NCBI GenBank assembly: GCA_002388665.1
Contig: DGMY01000091.1
Location: 1-25,573 of the forward strand
From: Opitutia bacterium UBA4506
GTDB taxonomy: Bacteria; Verrucomicrobiota; Verrucomicrobiia; Opitutales; Puniceicoccaceae
DNA length: 25,573 nt
Reading direction: 5' to 3'
The stretch's first letter is position 1; each line of letters starts with the position of its first letter. The notes below the pieces were generated by a model. It did no database searches. It was not told the origin of the DNA and saw only the letters and a program-made list of their open reading frames with translations. This document shows positions 14,883 through 22,085 of this stretch, one piece after another. The position numbers and the translations under genes are program-made.

Positions 14883-16924
14883 CAGTTCTTCTTTAACAGG
14901 GTGTTAATGTAGCGATACCACTGGTTCTCGCCCCGGTCGCTGACCTCCGTACTGGCGATCTCTTCCTCGGTCGGGCGCAGATCTATCTGGGCCTCCGTGG
15001 TGTCGAGCAGGATGTTGTGCTCCCATAGTGTCATGGCTCCCTCGACCAATCGGTCGCCGATCTCCTTTGCCGATAAATCATAGTCGAATCCGACGCCGCT
15101 CACCTCCCATACGAGGTGGACGGGCATCATCTGAGAGACGAAGCGCAGATTGACCAGGTAGGGGCCTTTTCCTGTGAGTTGGGAAGGCTCTACGACGTAT
15201 TTCCCGGTTCGGCTTCCATTGGGGGGAAGCCCGTTCACGATCTTCCTCGTGTCGGGCGGATGGCCGATCAGCATACTGGACATCGTGTTGGGGCGGACGA
15301 AGGGGAGGGGAGTGGCTGAGTAGTCGATGGTCAGAACTTCAGGCCGTTGACCACCCCGAAGGTTGAGAGCAAGGAAGTCGGACTGAAGACTCAACAAGTA
15401 CTCGTCGAACGGGACCTCTCCGTTGTGCACATAGCGGGAGAGTCCATCGCGAAGATCGCCATTCGGATCCCTGTCGCCGGAAACAAAGACGACATTTCCC
15501 TCTTGATCGGTCACCGTTACCTGGACAAAGACGACTCGCTCCGCGTCGAATCCGGTGGGAACCGCATGGCCGTCCGTTCCATTTTGGATGGTGACCTCAA
15601 ACTCAATTCCATCTTCATCGTTCTGGAGTAGTTCAAACTCGCGGAACTGGTAGCCGCGTCGCAGAAGCTGCATTCGCCCAATGTTGAACGTTTTCAAGCG
15701 TTTGATCTGGGAATCGATAATCACTCTTGCTTTGACGCGCTTGGACTTGCTCTTCCATGCGTCGGGGAACTCGGTCTTTCCGGCATGAAGAGCTTCAAAG
15801 CTGGTCGAGCCCCAGCCAGCTTGGTAGTCAAAATCAAACCAGTCTCCGAAGGCGGCCAGCTCGGTCGCCCCGGCTGAGTGGGGGAACACGCCGGCATGAA
15901 CAATGGAGTAGTCGGGGCCGTGAAAGGAGTGGTCGGTCAACCGTTGTTCTGCGGTCGGTTGTCCTCCAATCACAGCTGCGGGACCTTTGTGGAATCCACT
16001 CAATGGTTGGCCGGGAACCTTTCCCATGTGACAATCCTGGCAGCTCTGCCCCTTCTCGGCTGCAGGTGAATTGAGGAACTGGGTGAAGGCGGTTTCGAGC
16101 CGGAACCCGTTCTGGCTGTTCACATCGTGGCACATTCCGCAGAAGACTGGCTTTTGGAAGACGCTGATTTTTTCCGTTCCGGAGTGAATCGGTTCCGCTC
16201 CCTCTTTGGCCCCCGGTTCCGGAGACACGTAGTAGCGCTCGATCACTTCCTTGATGACCGTATCGGTGAGGGGGCCATACATCTTGTCGTAGATCGGCCC
16301 CTCCTGAACGGGGAAACGACCGGACACGCGACCGTACTCGTCGTTCACTCGGTGGCAGACTACGCAGGTGACTCCTTCTCTCGAGACGGCCGAGCGGTTT
16401 TCATTGGCCGTGAACAGAGGTTCTTCAAGTGCCATCCCTACAGGGGTGTGGCAGCGGATACAGAAGTCTCCATTGGTCCCCCCGCTTCGTTCGATGAAGG
16501 TTCCCTGCATCGCATTGAAGATCGGGCTGATCTGTGCGTATGCGTGTCCGGAAGCGGACCATTGCTCGAAATGATTCGGATGACAGACAGAGCAGGCCAT
16601 GGCCGAGGGGAATTTTTCCTGAGTCATCAGGTACAAATGCGCCGTATCGGCCAATTGCTTTTGTTGCTCCGGGTCGCCCTCGGCCGCTTTCATTTGCTTG
16701 GATAGGGCCATCTCGTCGACGCTTTTGAACATCTTATGGCGCCCTTCGAACTCTTCGGCTTTTGTGTTCACCGAGTTTTCGATCTTCTTGTACTCCTTCT
16801 CGACGGACTCCGCCGCACCCTTGATGGTGGACCCGACCTTCGCATGGACTGTAAAACTCGTAATACAGGCGACCCCCAGTAGGAGACCACAGGCAACTTG
16901 CGATTTGGTTCGGATGAAAGCCAT
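14882..16924 (-). CDS. exported pentaheme c-type cytochrome (cytochrome c554-like heme region)
   Basis: A 680-residue protein with a signal peptide (hydrophobic stretch about 10-26, cut after VHA near 28). A charged, probably helical/coiled-coil stretch spans about 34-100. Five CxxCH heme sites follow: CSVCH (111-115), CIRCH (155-159), CVVCH (187-191), CGMCH (262-266) and CQDCH (295-299). HFEQWSASGHA right after the first site is typical of c554-like multiheme proteins. The second half carries no heme motif but has NGTDGHAVPTGFD (448-460), a signature often seen in the C-terminal beta domain of such cytochromes. It should sit in the periplasm or at the outer membrane and pass electrons. It is the first gene of the operon. 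Its acceptor cannot be deduced. Confidence 0.92.
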   Translation of the reverse strand: MAFIRTKSQVACGLLLGVACITSFTVHAKVGSTIKGAAESVEKEYKKIENSVNTKAEEFEGRHKMFKSVDEMALSKQMKAAEGDPEQQKQLADTAHLYLMTQEKFPSAMACSVCHPNHFEQWSASGHAYAQISPIFNAMQGTFIERSGGTNGDFCIRCHTPVGMALEEPLFTANENRSAVSREGVTCVVCHRVNDEYGRVSGRFPVQEGPIYDKMYGPLTDTVIKEVIERYYVSPEPGAKEGAEPIHSGTEKISVFQKPVFCGMCHDVNSQNGFRLETAFTQFLNSPAAEKGQSCQDCHMGKVPGQPLSGFHKGPAAVIGGQPTAEQRLTDHSFHGPDYSIVHAGVFPHSAGATELAAFGDWFDFDYQAGWGSTSFEALHAGKTEFPDAWKSKSKRVKARVIIDSQIKRLKTFNIGRMQLLRRGYQFREFELLQNDEDGIEFEVTIQNGTDGHAVPTGFDAERVVFVQVTVTDQEGNVVFVSGDRDPNGDLRDGLSRYVHNGEVPFDEYLLSLQSDFLALNLRGGQRPEVLTIDYSATPLPFVRPNTMSSMLIGHPPDTRKIVNGLPPNGSRTGKYVVEPSQLTGKGPYLVNLRFVSQMMPVHLVWEVSGVGFDYDLSAKEIGDRLVEGAMTLWEHNILLDTTEAQIDLRPTEEEIASTEVSDRGENQWYRYINTLLKKN

Positions 16925-16953
16925 TAGGTACGCTATAGGAAGGTATTAGGAAA

Positions 16954-16982
16954 AATATTTCCAGCTAGAACCGTCATTCCAA
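16954..16982 (-). promoter_or_regulatory. possible promoter of the cytochrome operon
   Basis: On the minus strand TTGGAA (16982-16977) and AATATT (16959-16954) are separated by 17 bases, each matching four of six sigma-70 consensus positions. They lie 29-58 bases before the cytochrome ATG. The divergent region 16925-17129 holds no other feature I can support. Confidence 0.35.
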
Positions 16983-17129
16983 GGCTTTTTCCGCTCGGGC
17001 GGGCGACGATCGCTGCTAAAAACAGGCTCGCCAATGGTGAGGTCTTTGCATTTAGTTGAATGTTTTGACGAATGCGGAGAAGACTCTGGCGGCTGCCGGT
17101 GCATATCATTCCTTCTTCGCCATGAAGAT

Positions 17130-18308
17130 ATGAAGTTTGCAGATCTCCCATTTAGCCCTGAAATCCTCCGGGCCATCGAAGAAGTCGGTTACGAATCACC
17201 GACTCCTATTCAGGAACAAGCCATTCCGGCTATTCTCGACGGAAAGGACGTCATCGGCTCGGCGCAGACCGGAACGGGTAAGACCGCGGCTTTTGCGCTG
17301 CCCGCTATTCAGCGTTTGGGTGGCCATGGAAAGTGTCGCTGTCTGGCAATCGGGCCGACCCGCGAGTTGGCAGCCCAAGTGGAGGAAAACTTCCAGCTGT
17401 ATGGCAAGTACCTCGATTTGAAAGTGACCTTGCTGCACGGCGGTGTCGGGTACGGGAAGCAAAAGAGCGATTTGGCCAATGGGGTGGATGTCATTGTCGC
17501 CACTCCGGGGCGTCTGTTGGACCACGTACAGCAGGGGACCGCATGTTTGGATGATGTGGAGATCCTTATCCTCGATGAGGTGGATCGCATGCTGGATATG
17601 GGGTTCATCGAAGATGTTCGCAAAATCATCAATAAGTGTAAGAGGAAGAATCGGCAGACTCTGCTCTTCTCCGCGACGGTTCCAGATACCATTCAACGGC
17701 TTGCCAAATGGGCGCTCAAGGACCCTGTCAACATCACGATCGGGCGTAGTCTTTCGACCGCATCGACGATCAAGCACGAAGTCTATCCAGTGAATGCGAT
17801 GCAGAAATTCGATCTGCTCGTCGCACTGCTCAATCAGTTTGATGCCAAGAATACGCTGATTTTCTGCCGGATGCGCCGCGGTTCCGACCGGGTTGCCCGC
17901 TGGTTGAGTGAGCGCGGGTTCAATGTCGGGGTAATCCACTCGGATTTGAATCAAAACGATCGAACGAAGGCACTCGCGAACTTCAAGAGTGGAGAGATTC
18001 CCATTCTGGTCGCGACGGATATTGCCTCTCGTGGACTGGATATTGCGGATGTGACGCACGTTGTGAACTATGACGTTCCCCAGCATGCGGAAGATTACGT
18101 TCACCGGATCGGCAGAACGGGTCGTGCAAAACGGGACGGCAACGCAGTGACCCTGCAGGCTCCGGACGAAACGAGTGCTCTCATGGCGATTGAGACCTAT
18201 ATCAAACGAGAAGTCCCCAAGGCAAAGTTGGATGGTTTTCCATACCGGTATGATCCATTGGAGGGGTTGGCGCCCAGTCGACCACGTACCCGCCGGAGAA
18301 ATCGGTAA
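17130..18308 (+). CDS. DEAD-box RNA helicase (RhlE-like, DEVD variant)
   Basis: A cytosolic ATP-dependent RNA helicase of 392 residues with all superfamily-2 motifs: the Q motif region (YESPTPIQEQAI), motif I AQTGTGKT (45-52), Ia PTRELAAQ, Ib TPGRLLD, II DEVD (149-152), III SAT (181-183), IV-like LIFCRMRRGSDR, V ATDIASRGLDI and VI HRIGRTGRA. Motif II reads DEVD instead of DEAD, a conservative change that keeps the catalytic Asp-Glu. The C-terminus is short and basic (PSRPRTRRRNR). I chose the ATG at 17130, which starts MKFADLPFSPEI; the 32-residue extension to 17034 is Cys-rich and unlike the family. Likely roles are ribosome assembly or RNA turnover. Confidence 0.94.
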   Translation: MKFADLPFSPEILRAIEEVGYESPTPIQEQAIPAILDGKDVIGSAQTGTGKTAAFALPAIQRLGGHGKCRCLAIGPTRELAAQVEENFQLYGKYLDLKVTLLHGGVGYGKQKSDLANGVDVIVATPGRLLDHVQQGTACLDDVEILILDEVDRMLDMGFIEDVRKIINKCKRKNRQTLLFSATVPDTIQRLAKWALKDPVNITIGRSLSTASTIKHEVYPVNAMQKFDLLVALLNQFDAKNTLIFCRMRRGSDRVARWLSERGFNVGVIHSDLNQNDRTKALANFKSGEIPILVATDIASRGLDIADVTHVVNYDVPQHAEDYVHRIGRTGRAKRDGNAVTLQAPDETSALMAIETYIKREVPKAKLDGFPYRYDPLEGLAPSRPRTRRRNR

Positions 18309-18386
18309 ACTTGTCGACAAACTGCACCCGAGCGAGGGATTGCAGCTTGAAATTTTTTGCGAACAAGTCTTTTTTCATCTGCGGTG

Positions 18387-19151
18387 ATGGGCTGGATTCT
18401 TAGATCGTTGGTGGGCACTGCGTGTTTTGGCGCAGTGAATGTTGCCTTGTCGACCGAATCAGACGTTCTCTTTTCCGCCGGATCGCAAAAGTCTGATGCC
18501 CCCGAAGGAGTGGTTCAGGAGGCAGGTGGAGCCACTTGGTCATACTCTCCCTCGGGCGAGAGTGTCTACTTGCTTCACACTCCGGACTTGCCGACCGCAA
18601 AGAGCTCGTACCTCTCGATCCAGCACAGCGCCTTTCCGGCGTCTTCGCTGTCTTCATCTGACACCTCGGTGGACCACAGGTTGGGGGTGAATTACCGGAC
18701 GGAATTGAGTGATATCGGCTTTCTGGAAAGTCGCTCTATGATCGATGACAGTAATTTTGGGCCGTATTCGCCCGGGTACCGTCAGGTAGTGGGTTACGGT
18801 CTTCGTATTGTCGACCGGCGGACAGTCACTTTTGATATCATCCCAGGGGTCCTCGGTGACTATTCGGTAGATCGTCCGATTGAGGAACGGCTGAAGTTGA
18901 TGGGGAATTTAAACCAGAACCTTTCTTGGGCGGTCAGTGATGGTTTTGTGGTTACACAGAATTTCAACACCACTTTAGAGCGGACTGAGGACAACGATTT
19001 ATCAGCGGTACTGAATCTCGATTTGGAGACTCTCTTTGCCGAGCGTCTCAGTTTTAAACTTTCCTACGAAGTCCACTACGACGATTCTCTCGGGGACGAT
19101 TTGGAGAAACGCGATTCGCGCCTCTCGACTTCGGTTGGTTTCCGGTTCTAA
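18387..19151 (+). CDS. DUF481-like outer-membrane beta-barrel protein
   Basis: A 254-residue exported protein. The ATG at 18387 gives a signal-peptide-like N-terminus (MGWILRSLVGTACFGAVNVA). A TTG at 18357 would add ten residues and is possible. From about residue 90 the sequence alternates in beta-barrel fashion, as in the DUF481 (YdiY-like) family: a block about the protein's own background (VVGYGLRIVDRRTVTFDIIPG), a series of strand pairs, and an end in STSVGFRF with a terminal Phe. The N-terminal 60 mature residues are Ser-rich and unlike the domain. It follows the helicase by 78 bases, which contain a 10-bp palindrome (TTGTCGACAA, 18311-18320) and a T6 run. The function is unknown. Confidence 0.7.
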   Translation: MGWILRSLVGTACFGAVNVALSTESDVLFSAGSQKSDAPEGVVQEAGGATWSYSPSGESVYLLHTPDLPTAKSSYLSIQHSAFPASSLSSSDTSVDHRLGVNYRTELSDIGFLESRSMIDDSNFGPYSPGYRQVVGYGLRIVDRRTVTFDIIPGVLGDYSVDRPIEERLKLMGNLNQNLSWAVSDGFVVTQNFNTTLERTEDNDLSAVLNLDLETLFAERLSFKLSYEVHYDDSLGDDLEKRDSRLSTSVGFRF

Positions 19152-19192
19152 TCGACCTGTTTGTGTTGCCTCTGTTGGGGTCAAACAGTCGA
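19152..19192. terminator. bulged stem-loop between convergent genes
   Basis: CTGTTTG (19157-19163) pairs with CAAACAG (19182-19188), and TCGA (19152-19155) with TCGA (19189-19192), leaving C19156 bulged: eleven pairs in all around an 18-base loop. It starts at the stop of the DUF481-like gene and precedes the 3' end of the ppx-like gene. No T tract follows. Confidence 0.35.
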
Positions 19193-19213
19193 GTCAGCAG
19201 GATAGATAAGCTC

Positions 19214-20155
19214 TTATTGGGCGAGCAGGGTAGCCACTCGGCCCATCCGAAGATTGCAGAATGAATGGTGAAAGGTCTCTGTTTGTACGTGTTCTGCGAG
19301 CGCCTGTATGATGATCAGGGCAACCGGCAAAATATCCGCGCGGGTAGCGGGAAGGCCGGGATAGGTCTGACGTTCCGACAGCGGCAGTTTTGAAAGAGTC
19401 TCCTCGATTCGACGGATATCTCGTAGGTGTAGTACCTGGGATTGATCGCGCAGTTCGACCCCATTCTCGGTTGCGAGGATGAGTCGGCTAATCGTGAATG
19501 CTCCACCGGTGCCCCAGTGGGAAGTATCCGCAGACGGTGGTGTTGCCGGGAGGTGTTCCGAGTAGACGGCTCGGCAGTGACTCAGAATCGCTGATTTTTC
19601 ATCCGGAGAAATGGGGCTGCTCGGATCTTGCAGGAACCGGTTCATAATTCGAACCGCGCCGAGCTGCATGCTGGTGAGGTGGGCGATTTTACCACCGTCT
19701 TGCAAGATCCATTCTAAGCTACCACCGCCCAAATCACTGATGGAATAGGGGCCGTCGGCTGAGACTAGTGGCTCCTGCGCAATCCCTTGGGCAATGCCCA
19801 TTGCTTCTTCTTTTCCGGATAAGATCCGAAGCGGAATGTGAGTCGCATCACCGATGAGTTTGGCAAAATCTCCGCGGTTCTCTGCATCGCGAACGGCGCT
19901 CGTCGCGACAATTTCCGTATGGGCGGGGTGATAATGGGCTGCTTTTTCCAGAAGGGTCTGTATGGCTGCGGTAGCCGCTTCCATCGACGCAGAAGTAAAG
20001 CGAGGAGGCTCGGTATACATTCCCTCGCTGATTCGACATTCAGCCGTTTGGTCGAAGAGGACCTTGAGACCCGTTGCGCTAGTTTGGGCTACGATCACTT
20101 TGATCGTGTTGCTTCCGATATCGATTACCGCAGCGATGGTTGGATCGAGCTTCAT
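19214..20155 (-). CDS. Ppx/GppA family phosphatase (exopolyphosphatase-like)
   Basis: An actin-like-fold phosphatase that removes terminal phosphates from polyphosphate or converts pppGpp to ppGpp. With the ATG at 20155 it has 313 residues, only the Ppx/GppA domain and none of the C-terminal HD-like extension of E. coli Ppx. Visible are DIGSNTIKVIV (phosphate-1), ATSAVRDAENRGDF, ISDLGGGSLEW (phosphate-2, with Leu for the usual Ile) and GTGGAFTISRL. The start at 20155 overlaps the rsmI stop as ATGA. The upstream in-frame ATG at 20227 lies inside rsmI and adds non-family residues. It is the last gene of the four-gene operon beginning at 22022. Polyphosphate versus pppGpp preference cannot be told. 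Confidence 0.9.
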   Translation of the reverse strand: MKLDPTIAAVIDIGSNTIKVIVAQTSATGLKVLFDQTAECRISEGMYTEPPRFTSASMEAATAAIQTLLEKAAHYHPAHTEIVATSAVRDAENRGDFAKLIGDATHIPLRILSGKEEAMGIAQGIAQEPLVSADGPYSISDLGGGSLEWILQDGGKIAHLTSMQLGAVRIMNRFLQDPSSPISPDEKSAILSHCRAVYSEHLPATPPSADTSHWGTGGAFTISRLILATENGVELRDQSQVLHLRDIRRIEETLSKLPLSERQTYPGLPATRADILPVALIIIQALAEHVQTETFHHSFCNLRMGRVATLLAQ

Positions 20156-20862
20156 AAGGTAAAGGTTGCTGGAGCGATGAGGATGACAAATTCGCCTTTG
20201 CGCGCTTGGGAAAGGACCTTGTCGCAAATTTTACCTGCCGGACCAGTCAAAGTAGTCTCAAATTTCTTGGTCAATTCCCGCGACACCGAAATAATTCGAT
20301 CGTCCCCGAGGACCTCGAGAATCTCCTTCAGAAATTTTTCGATTCGATGAACAGACTCGTAGAGGATCACGGTGGAGGGAAAATCCCGATGGTCTTCGAG
20401 GAAGCGGCGCCGAGCGGCCGATTTAGGCGGTAGGAAGCCGCAAAAGTAGAAACGGTCCGAGGGCAATCCGCTGACGGCGATGGCCGCGACGAAAGCGCAC
20501 GGTCCTGGTACGACATGAACCGGAAGTCCTTCTTGTCGGCAGGCGCGGACTATGCGAAATCCCGGATCACTAATGGTTGGAGTCCCGGCATCGGCGACGG
20601 CTGCAACCCGACTTCCATTTTTAATTTCACCGAGGAGCTCGGTCGCACGGACGATTTCGTTCTCATCTCGATAGGAAATCAGTCGAGGTTTCTCGATCCC
20701 CGCGAGTGCGAGTAGGCTGCCGGTGACACGGGTGTCCTCGCAGGCGATAATATCTACTGTTCCCAATACCTCTCTCGCGCGGGAGCTGAGGTCACCCAAG
20801 TTCCCAATCGGTGTGGAAACTACGTAGAGGCACCCCGCTGAGTTGGATGAAGACGACGCCAT
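20152..20862 (-). CDS. rsmI: 16S rRNA (cytidine(1402)-2'-O)-methyltransferase
   Basis: A cytosolic SAM-dependent tetrapyrrole-methylase-fold enzyme that methylates the 2'-O of C1402 in the decoding centre of 16S rRNA. The 236 residues are shorter than E. coli RsmI (about 286), which carries a longer C-terminus. Diagnostic motifs are YVVSTPIGNLGDLSSRA near the N-terminus, IIACEDTRVT, ISYRDENE (usually HNE), AVADAGTPTISDPG and FLPPKSAARR. Its stop overlaps the ppx-like start (ATGA), and its start lies 72 bases after the small lipoprotein stop. The ribosome site is weak. Confidence 0.94.
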   Translation of the reverse strand: MASSSSNSAGCLYVVSTPIGNLGDLSSRAREVLGTVDIIACEDTRVTGSLLALAGIEKPRLISYRDENEIVRATELLGEIKNGSRVAAVADAGTPTISDPGFRIVRACRQEGLPVHVVPGPCAFVAAIAVSGLPSDRFYFCGFLPPKSAARRRFLEDHRDFPSTVILYESVHRIEKFLKEILEVLGDDRIISVSRELTKKFETTLTGPAGKICDKVLSQARKGEFVILIAPATFTL

Positions 20863-20880
20863 GGTTTCTCAAAGATGAGA

Positions 20881-20919
20881 AGGGTTCCTGCAGGGGCGGG
20901 GTCGAGCGAAAGGAACCCT
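20881..20919 (-). terminator. 9-bp stem-loop between the small lipoprotein and rsmI
   Basis: AGGGTTCCT (20881-20889) pairs perfectly with AGGAACCCT (20911-20919) around a 21-base loop. Reading the minus strand, the stem is followed by TCTCATCTTT, a poor T tract. It could be a leaky terminator or attenuator that lowers rsmI-ppx expression relative to the two genes ahead, or an RNA-processing site. Confidence 0.4.
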
Positions 20920-20934
20920 CGAGCCAGTGTGAAC

Positions 20935-21099
20935 TTACCCTCCGAATCCAGGCATCTGGCCTTCCCATGAAGCGGGTCGTGACCAAGGAATGGTGGAATC
21001 GTCTTCAGTTTTGGCGGTGCATCCCGAAAGGAACGAGCCGACCAACGAAGAGAAAAGAGTGATCAGAACAATGCGGCGAACCGTGGCGAATTTACTCAT
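20935..21099 (-). CDS. small lipoprotein (54 aa) coupled to the coiled-coil protein
   Basis: A short frame read directly from the minus strand, from the ATG at 21099 to a TAA at 20937-20935. The N-terminus is basic (MSKFATVRR), followed by a hydrophobic stretch (about 10-22) and a lipobox FLSGC with Cys27, so it should be exported and lipid-anchored. The mature peptide is only about 28 residues, polar, then rich in Trp, Pro and Gly (TIPWSRPASWEG, ending PGFGG). Its ATG overlaps the stop of the coiled-coil gene (ATGA), which strongly supports translation. The function is unknown. I have an unverified impression that similar IPW-x-RPA-x-WEG tails occur in other Opitutia small proteins. Confidence 0.8.
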   Translation of the reverse strand: MSKFATVRRIVLITLFSSLVGSFLSGCTAKTEDDSTIPWSRPASWEGQMPGFGG

Positions 21100-22022
21100 T
21101 TGCGGAAAGTGTAGACTGAGCCGGACTCAAGAGCGTCGGCAAAGATCGAATCGGGAAGAATTTCCGCTACGATGTAGTCGGGGTAAACTCCCCGCAGTTT
21201 CAAATTGGCAATCGGTGAACCGTCGCGGGCGACAGTCATCGTCGTGATCCCCACAAACTCCTCGCTGGAGCTAGGGCGAAGGACGATAAGGCCACGGTCG
21301 AGATTGATCGACTTCACGCGAACTTGGTTGGGAGCCAAGCTGGCATCACCATCGCTGGTAGAGGAGAGGGCCGCGCTCATTGGGTTGTTCGAGAGGCGGG
21401 TGATCTCGGCCCGGGCGTCTTGCAATTGGTCGCGCAGGCGGGAAATTTCGGAAGCGGTCGAGGAGGAATCTCCGGAACCGCTTGTTGAGGCGGTGATCGT
21501 GCCCGAATCACTCAGCTGCTCGACCCGGCGGGCGAGGGCGCGCTTCTCTTCTTCGACCGATTCGATCTTTTGGCTCAGCTCGAATTTTTCCTTGTTCACG
21601 CGGATCAGGTCGCTGCGGACAGTTTTCATCTCTTCGTTGAGGCGTTCTGCGACGCCTTCAGCAGTAGCGAGATTTGAAGTTACTTCTTCCAGGTCCCGGT
21701 TGGTGTTGCGAAGAGTTTGGCTCGTGGAGCGGAGGCGATCTTCAGTTGCGGTGAGGTCATCCTTCGTCGAAGCCAATTGTTGGTCGAGGCTGGACGCCCG
21801 TGCTTGCGACTCGCGCAACTCGCTCTGCGTTTGCGACAGATCGTTCATCCCTTTGGTGATCACCTTCGAGAGTGGTTGGTCAGGGATATTCAACTGAGTC
21901 CCAGCCTTTTCATAGGCCGTATTGATGGCCGACAACTCATCTTTGTTCATGAACCAGACGGCTCCGAGTGCGATGATAACCGCCAGCGTGACAATTCGAA
22001 GGATTAGGGATAGGGCTTTCAT
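21096..22022 (-). CDS. membrane-anchored coiled-coil protein of unknown function
   Basis: A 308-residue protein with one N-terminal transmembrane helix (about 5-24, LILRIVTLAVIIALGAVWF), which could be an uncleaved anchor. A long heptad-like region rich in Glu, Arg, Ser, Leu and Gln spans about 60-215, broken by a Ser/Gly/Thr stretch (about 173-190). The C-terminal domain (about 228-308: RVKSINLDRGLIVL, MTVARDGSPIANLKLRGVYPD) is probably a small beta domain. I do not recognise a named family. It is the first gene of the operon, preceded by a good promoter, and ends in an ATGA overlap with a tiny lipoprotein gene. An envelope role is inferred from that pairing, not shown. Confidence 0.85.
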   Translation of the reverse strand: MKALSLILRIVTLAVIIALGAVWFMNKDELSAINTAYEKAGTQLNIPDQPLSKVITKGMNDLSQTQSELRESQARASSLDQQLASTKDDLTATEDRLRSTSQTLRNTNRDLEEVTSNLATAEGVAERLNEEMKTVRSDLIRVNKEKFELSQKIESVEEEKRALARRVEQLSDSGTITASTSGSGDSSSTASEISRLRDQLQDARAEITRLSNNPMSAALSSTSDGDASLAPNQVRVKSINLDRGLIVLRPSSSEEFVGITTMTVARDGSPIANLKLRGVYPDYIVAEILPDSIFADALESGSVYTFRK

Positions 22023-22052
22023 TAGCAGATCTGCGTTTCTATTAAAGTTACC

Positions 22053-22081
22053 AGTAAAAATACTTCTCGATTCTCTGTCAA
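22053..22081 (-). promoter_or_regulatory. sigma-70-type promoter of the coiled-coil/lipoprotein/rsmI/ppx operon
   Basis: On the minus strand a perfect TTGACA (22081-22076) is followed after exactly 17 bases by TTTACT (22058-22053), four of six matches to TATAAT. Transcription would start near 22046, giving a leader of about 25 bases before the ATG at 22022. It is the best promoter match in the window and lies in the 63-base gap after pgi. Confidence 0.6.
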
Positions 22082-22085
22082 CGAA

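Noticed and set aside
17196..18320. 374-codon open frame on the minus strand opposite the helicase
   Set aside because: The plus strand carries a full set of helicase motifs. The antisense frame has no recognisable domain and arises from codon bias.
20156..20227. 24-residue extension of the Ppx/GppA gene
   Set aside because: It lies inside rsmI. The downstream ATG forms an ATGA overlap and begins at the family's first beta strand.
21205..21897. 230-codon plus-strand frame rich in Arg and Ser
   Set aside because: It is antisense to the coiled-coil gene; Arg/Ser-rich composition is the expected shadow of Glu/Leu/Ser-rich coding sequence.
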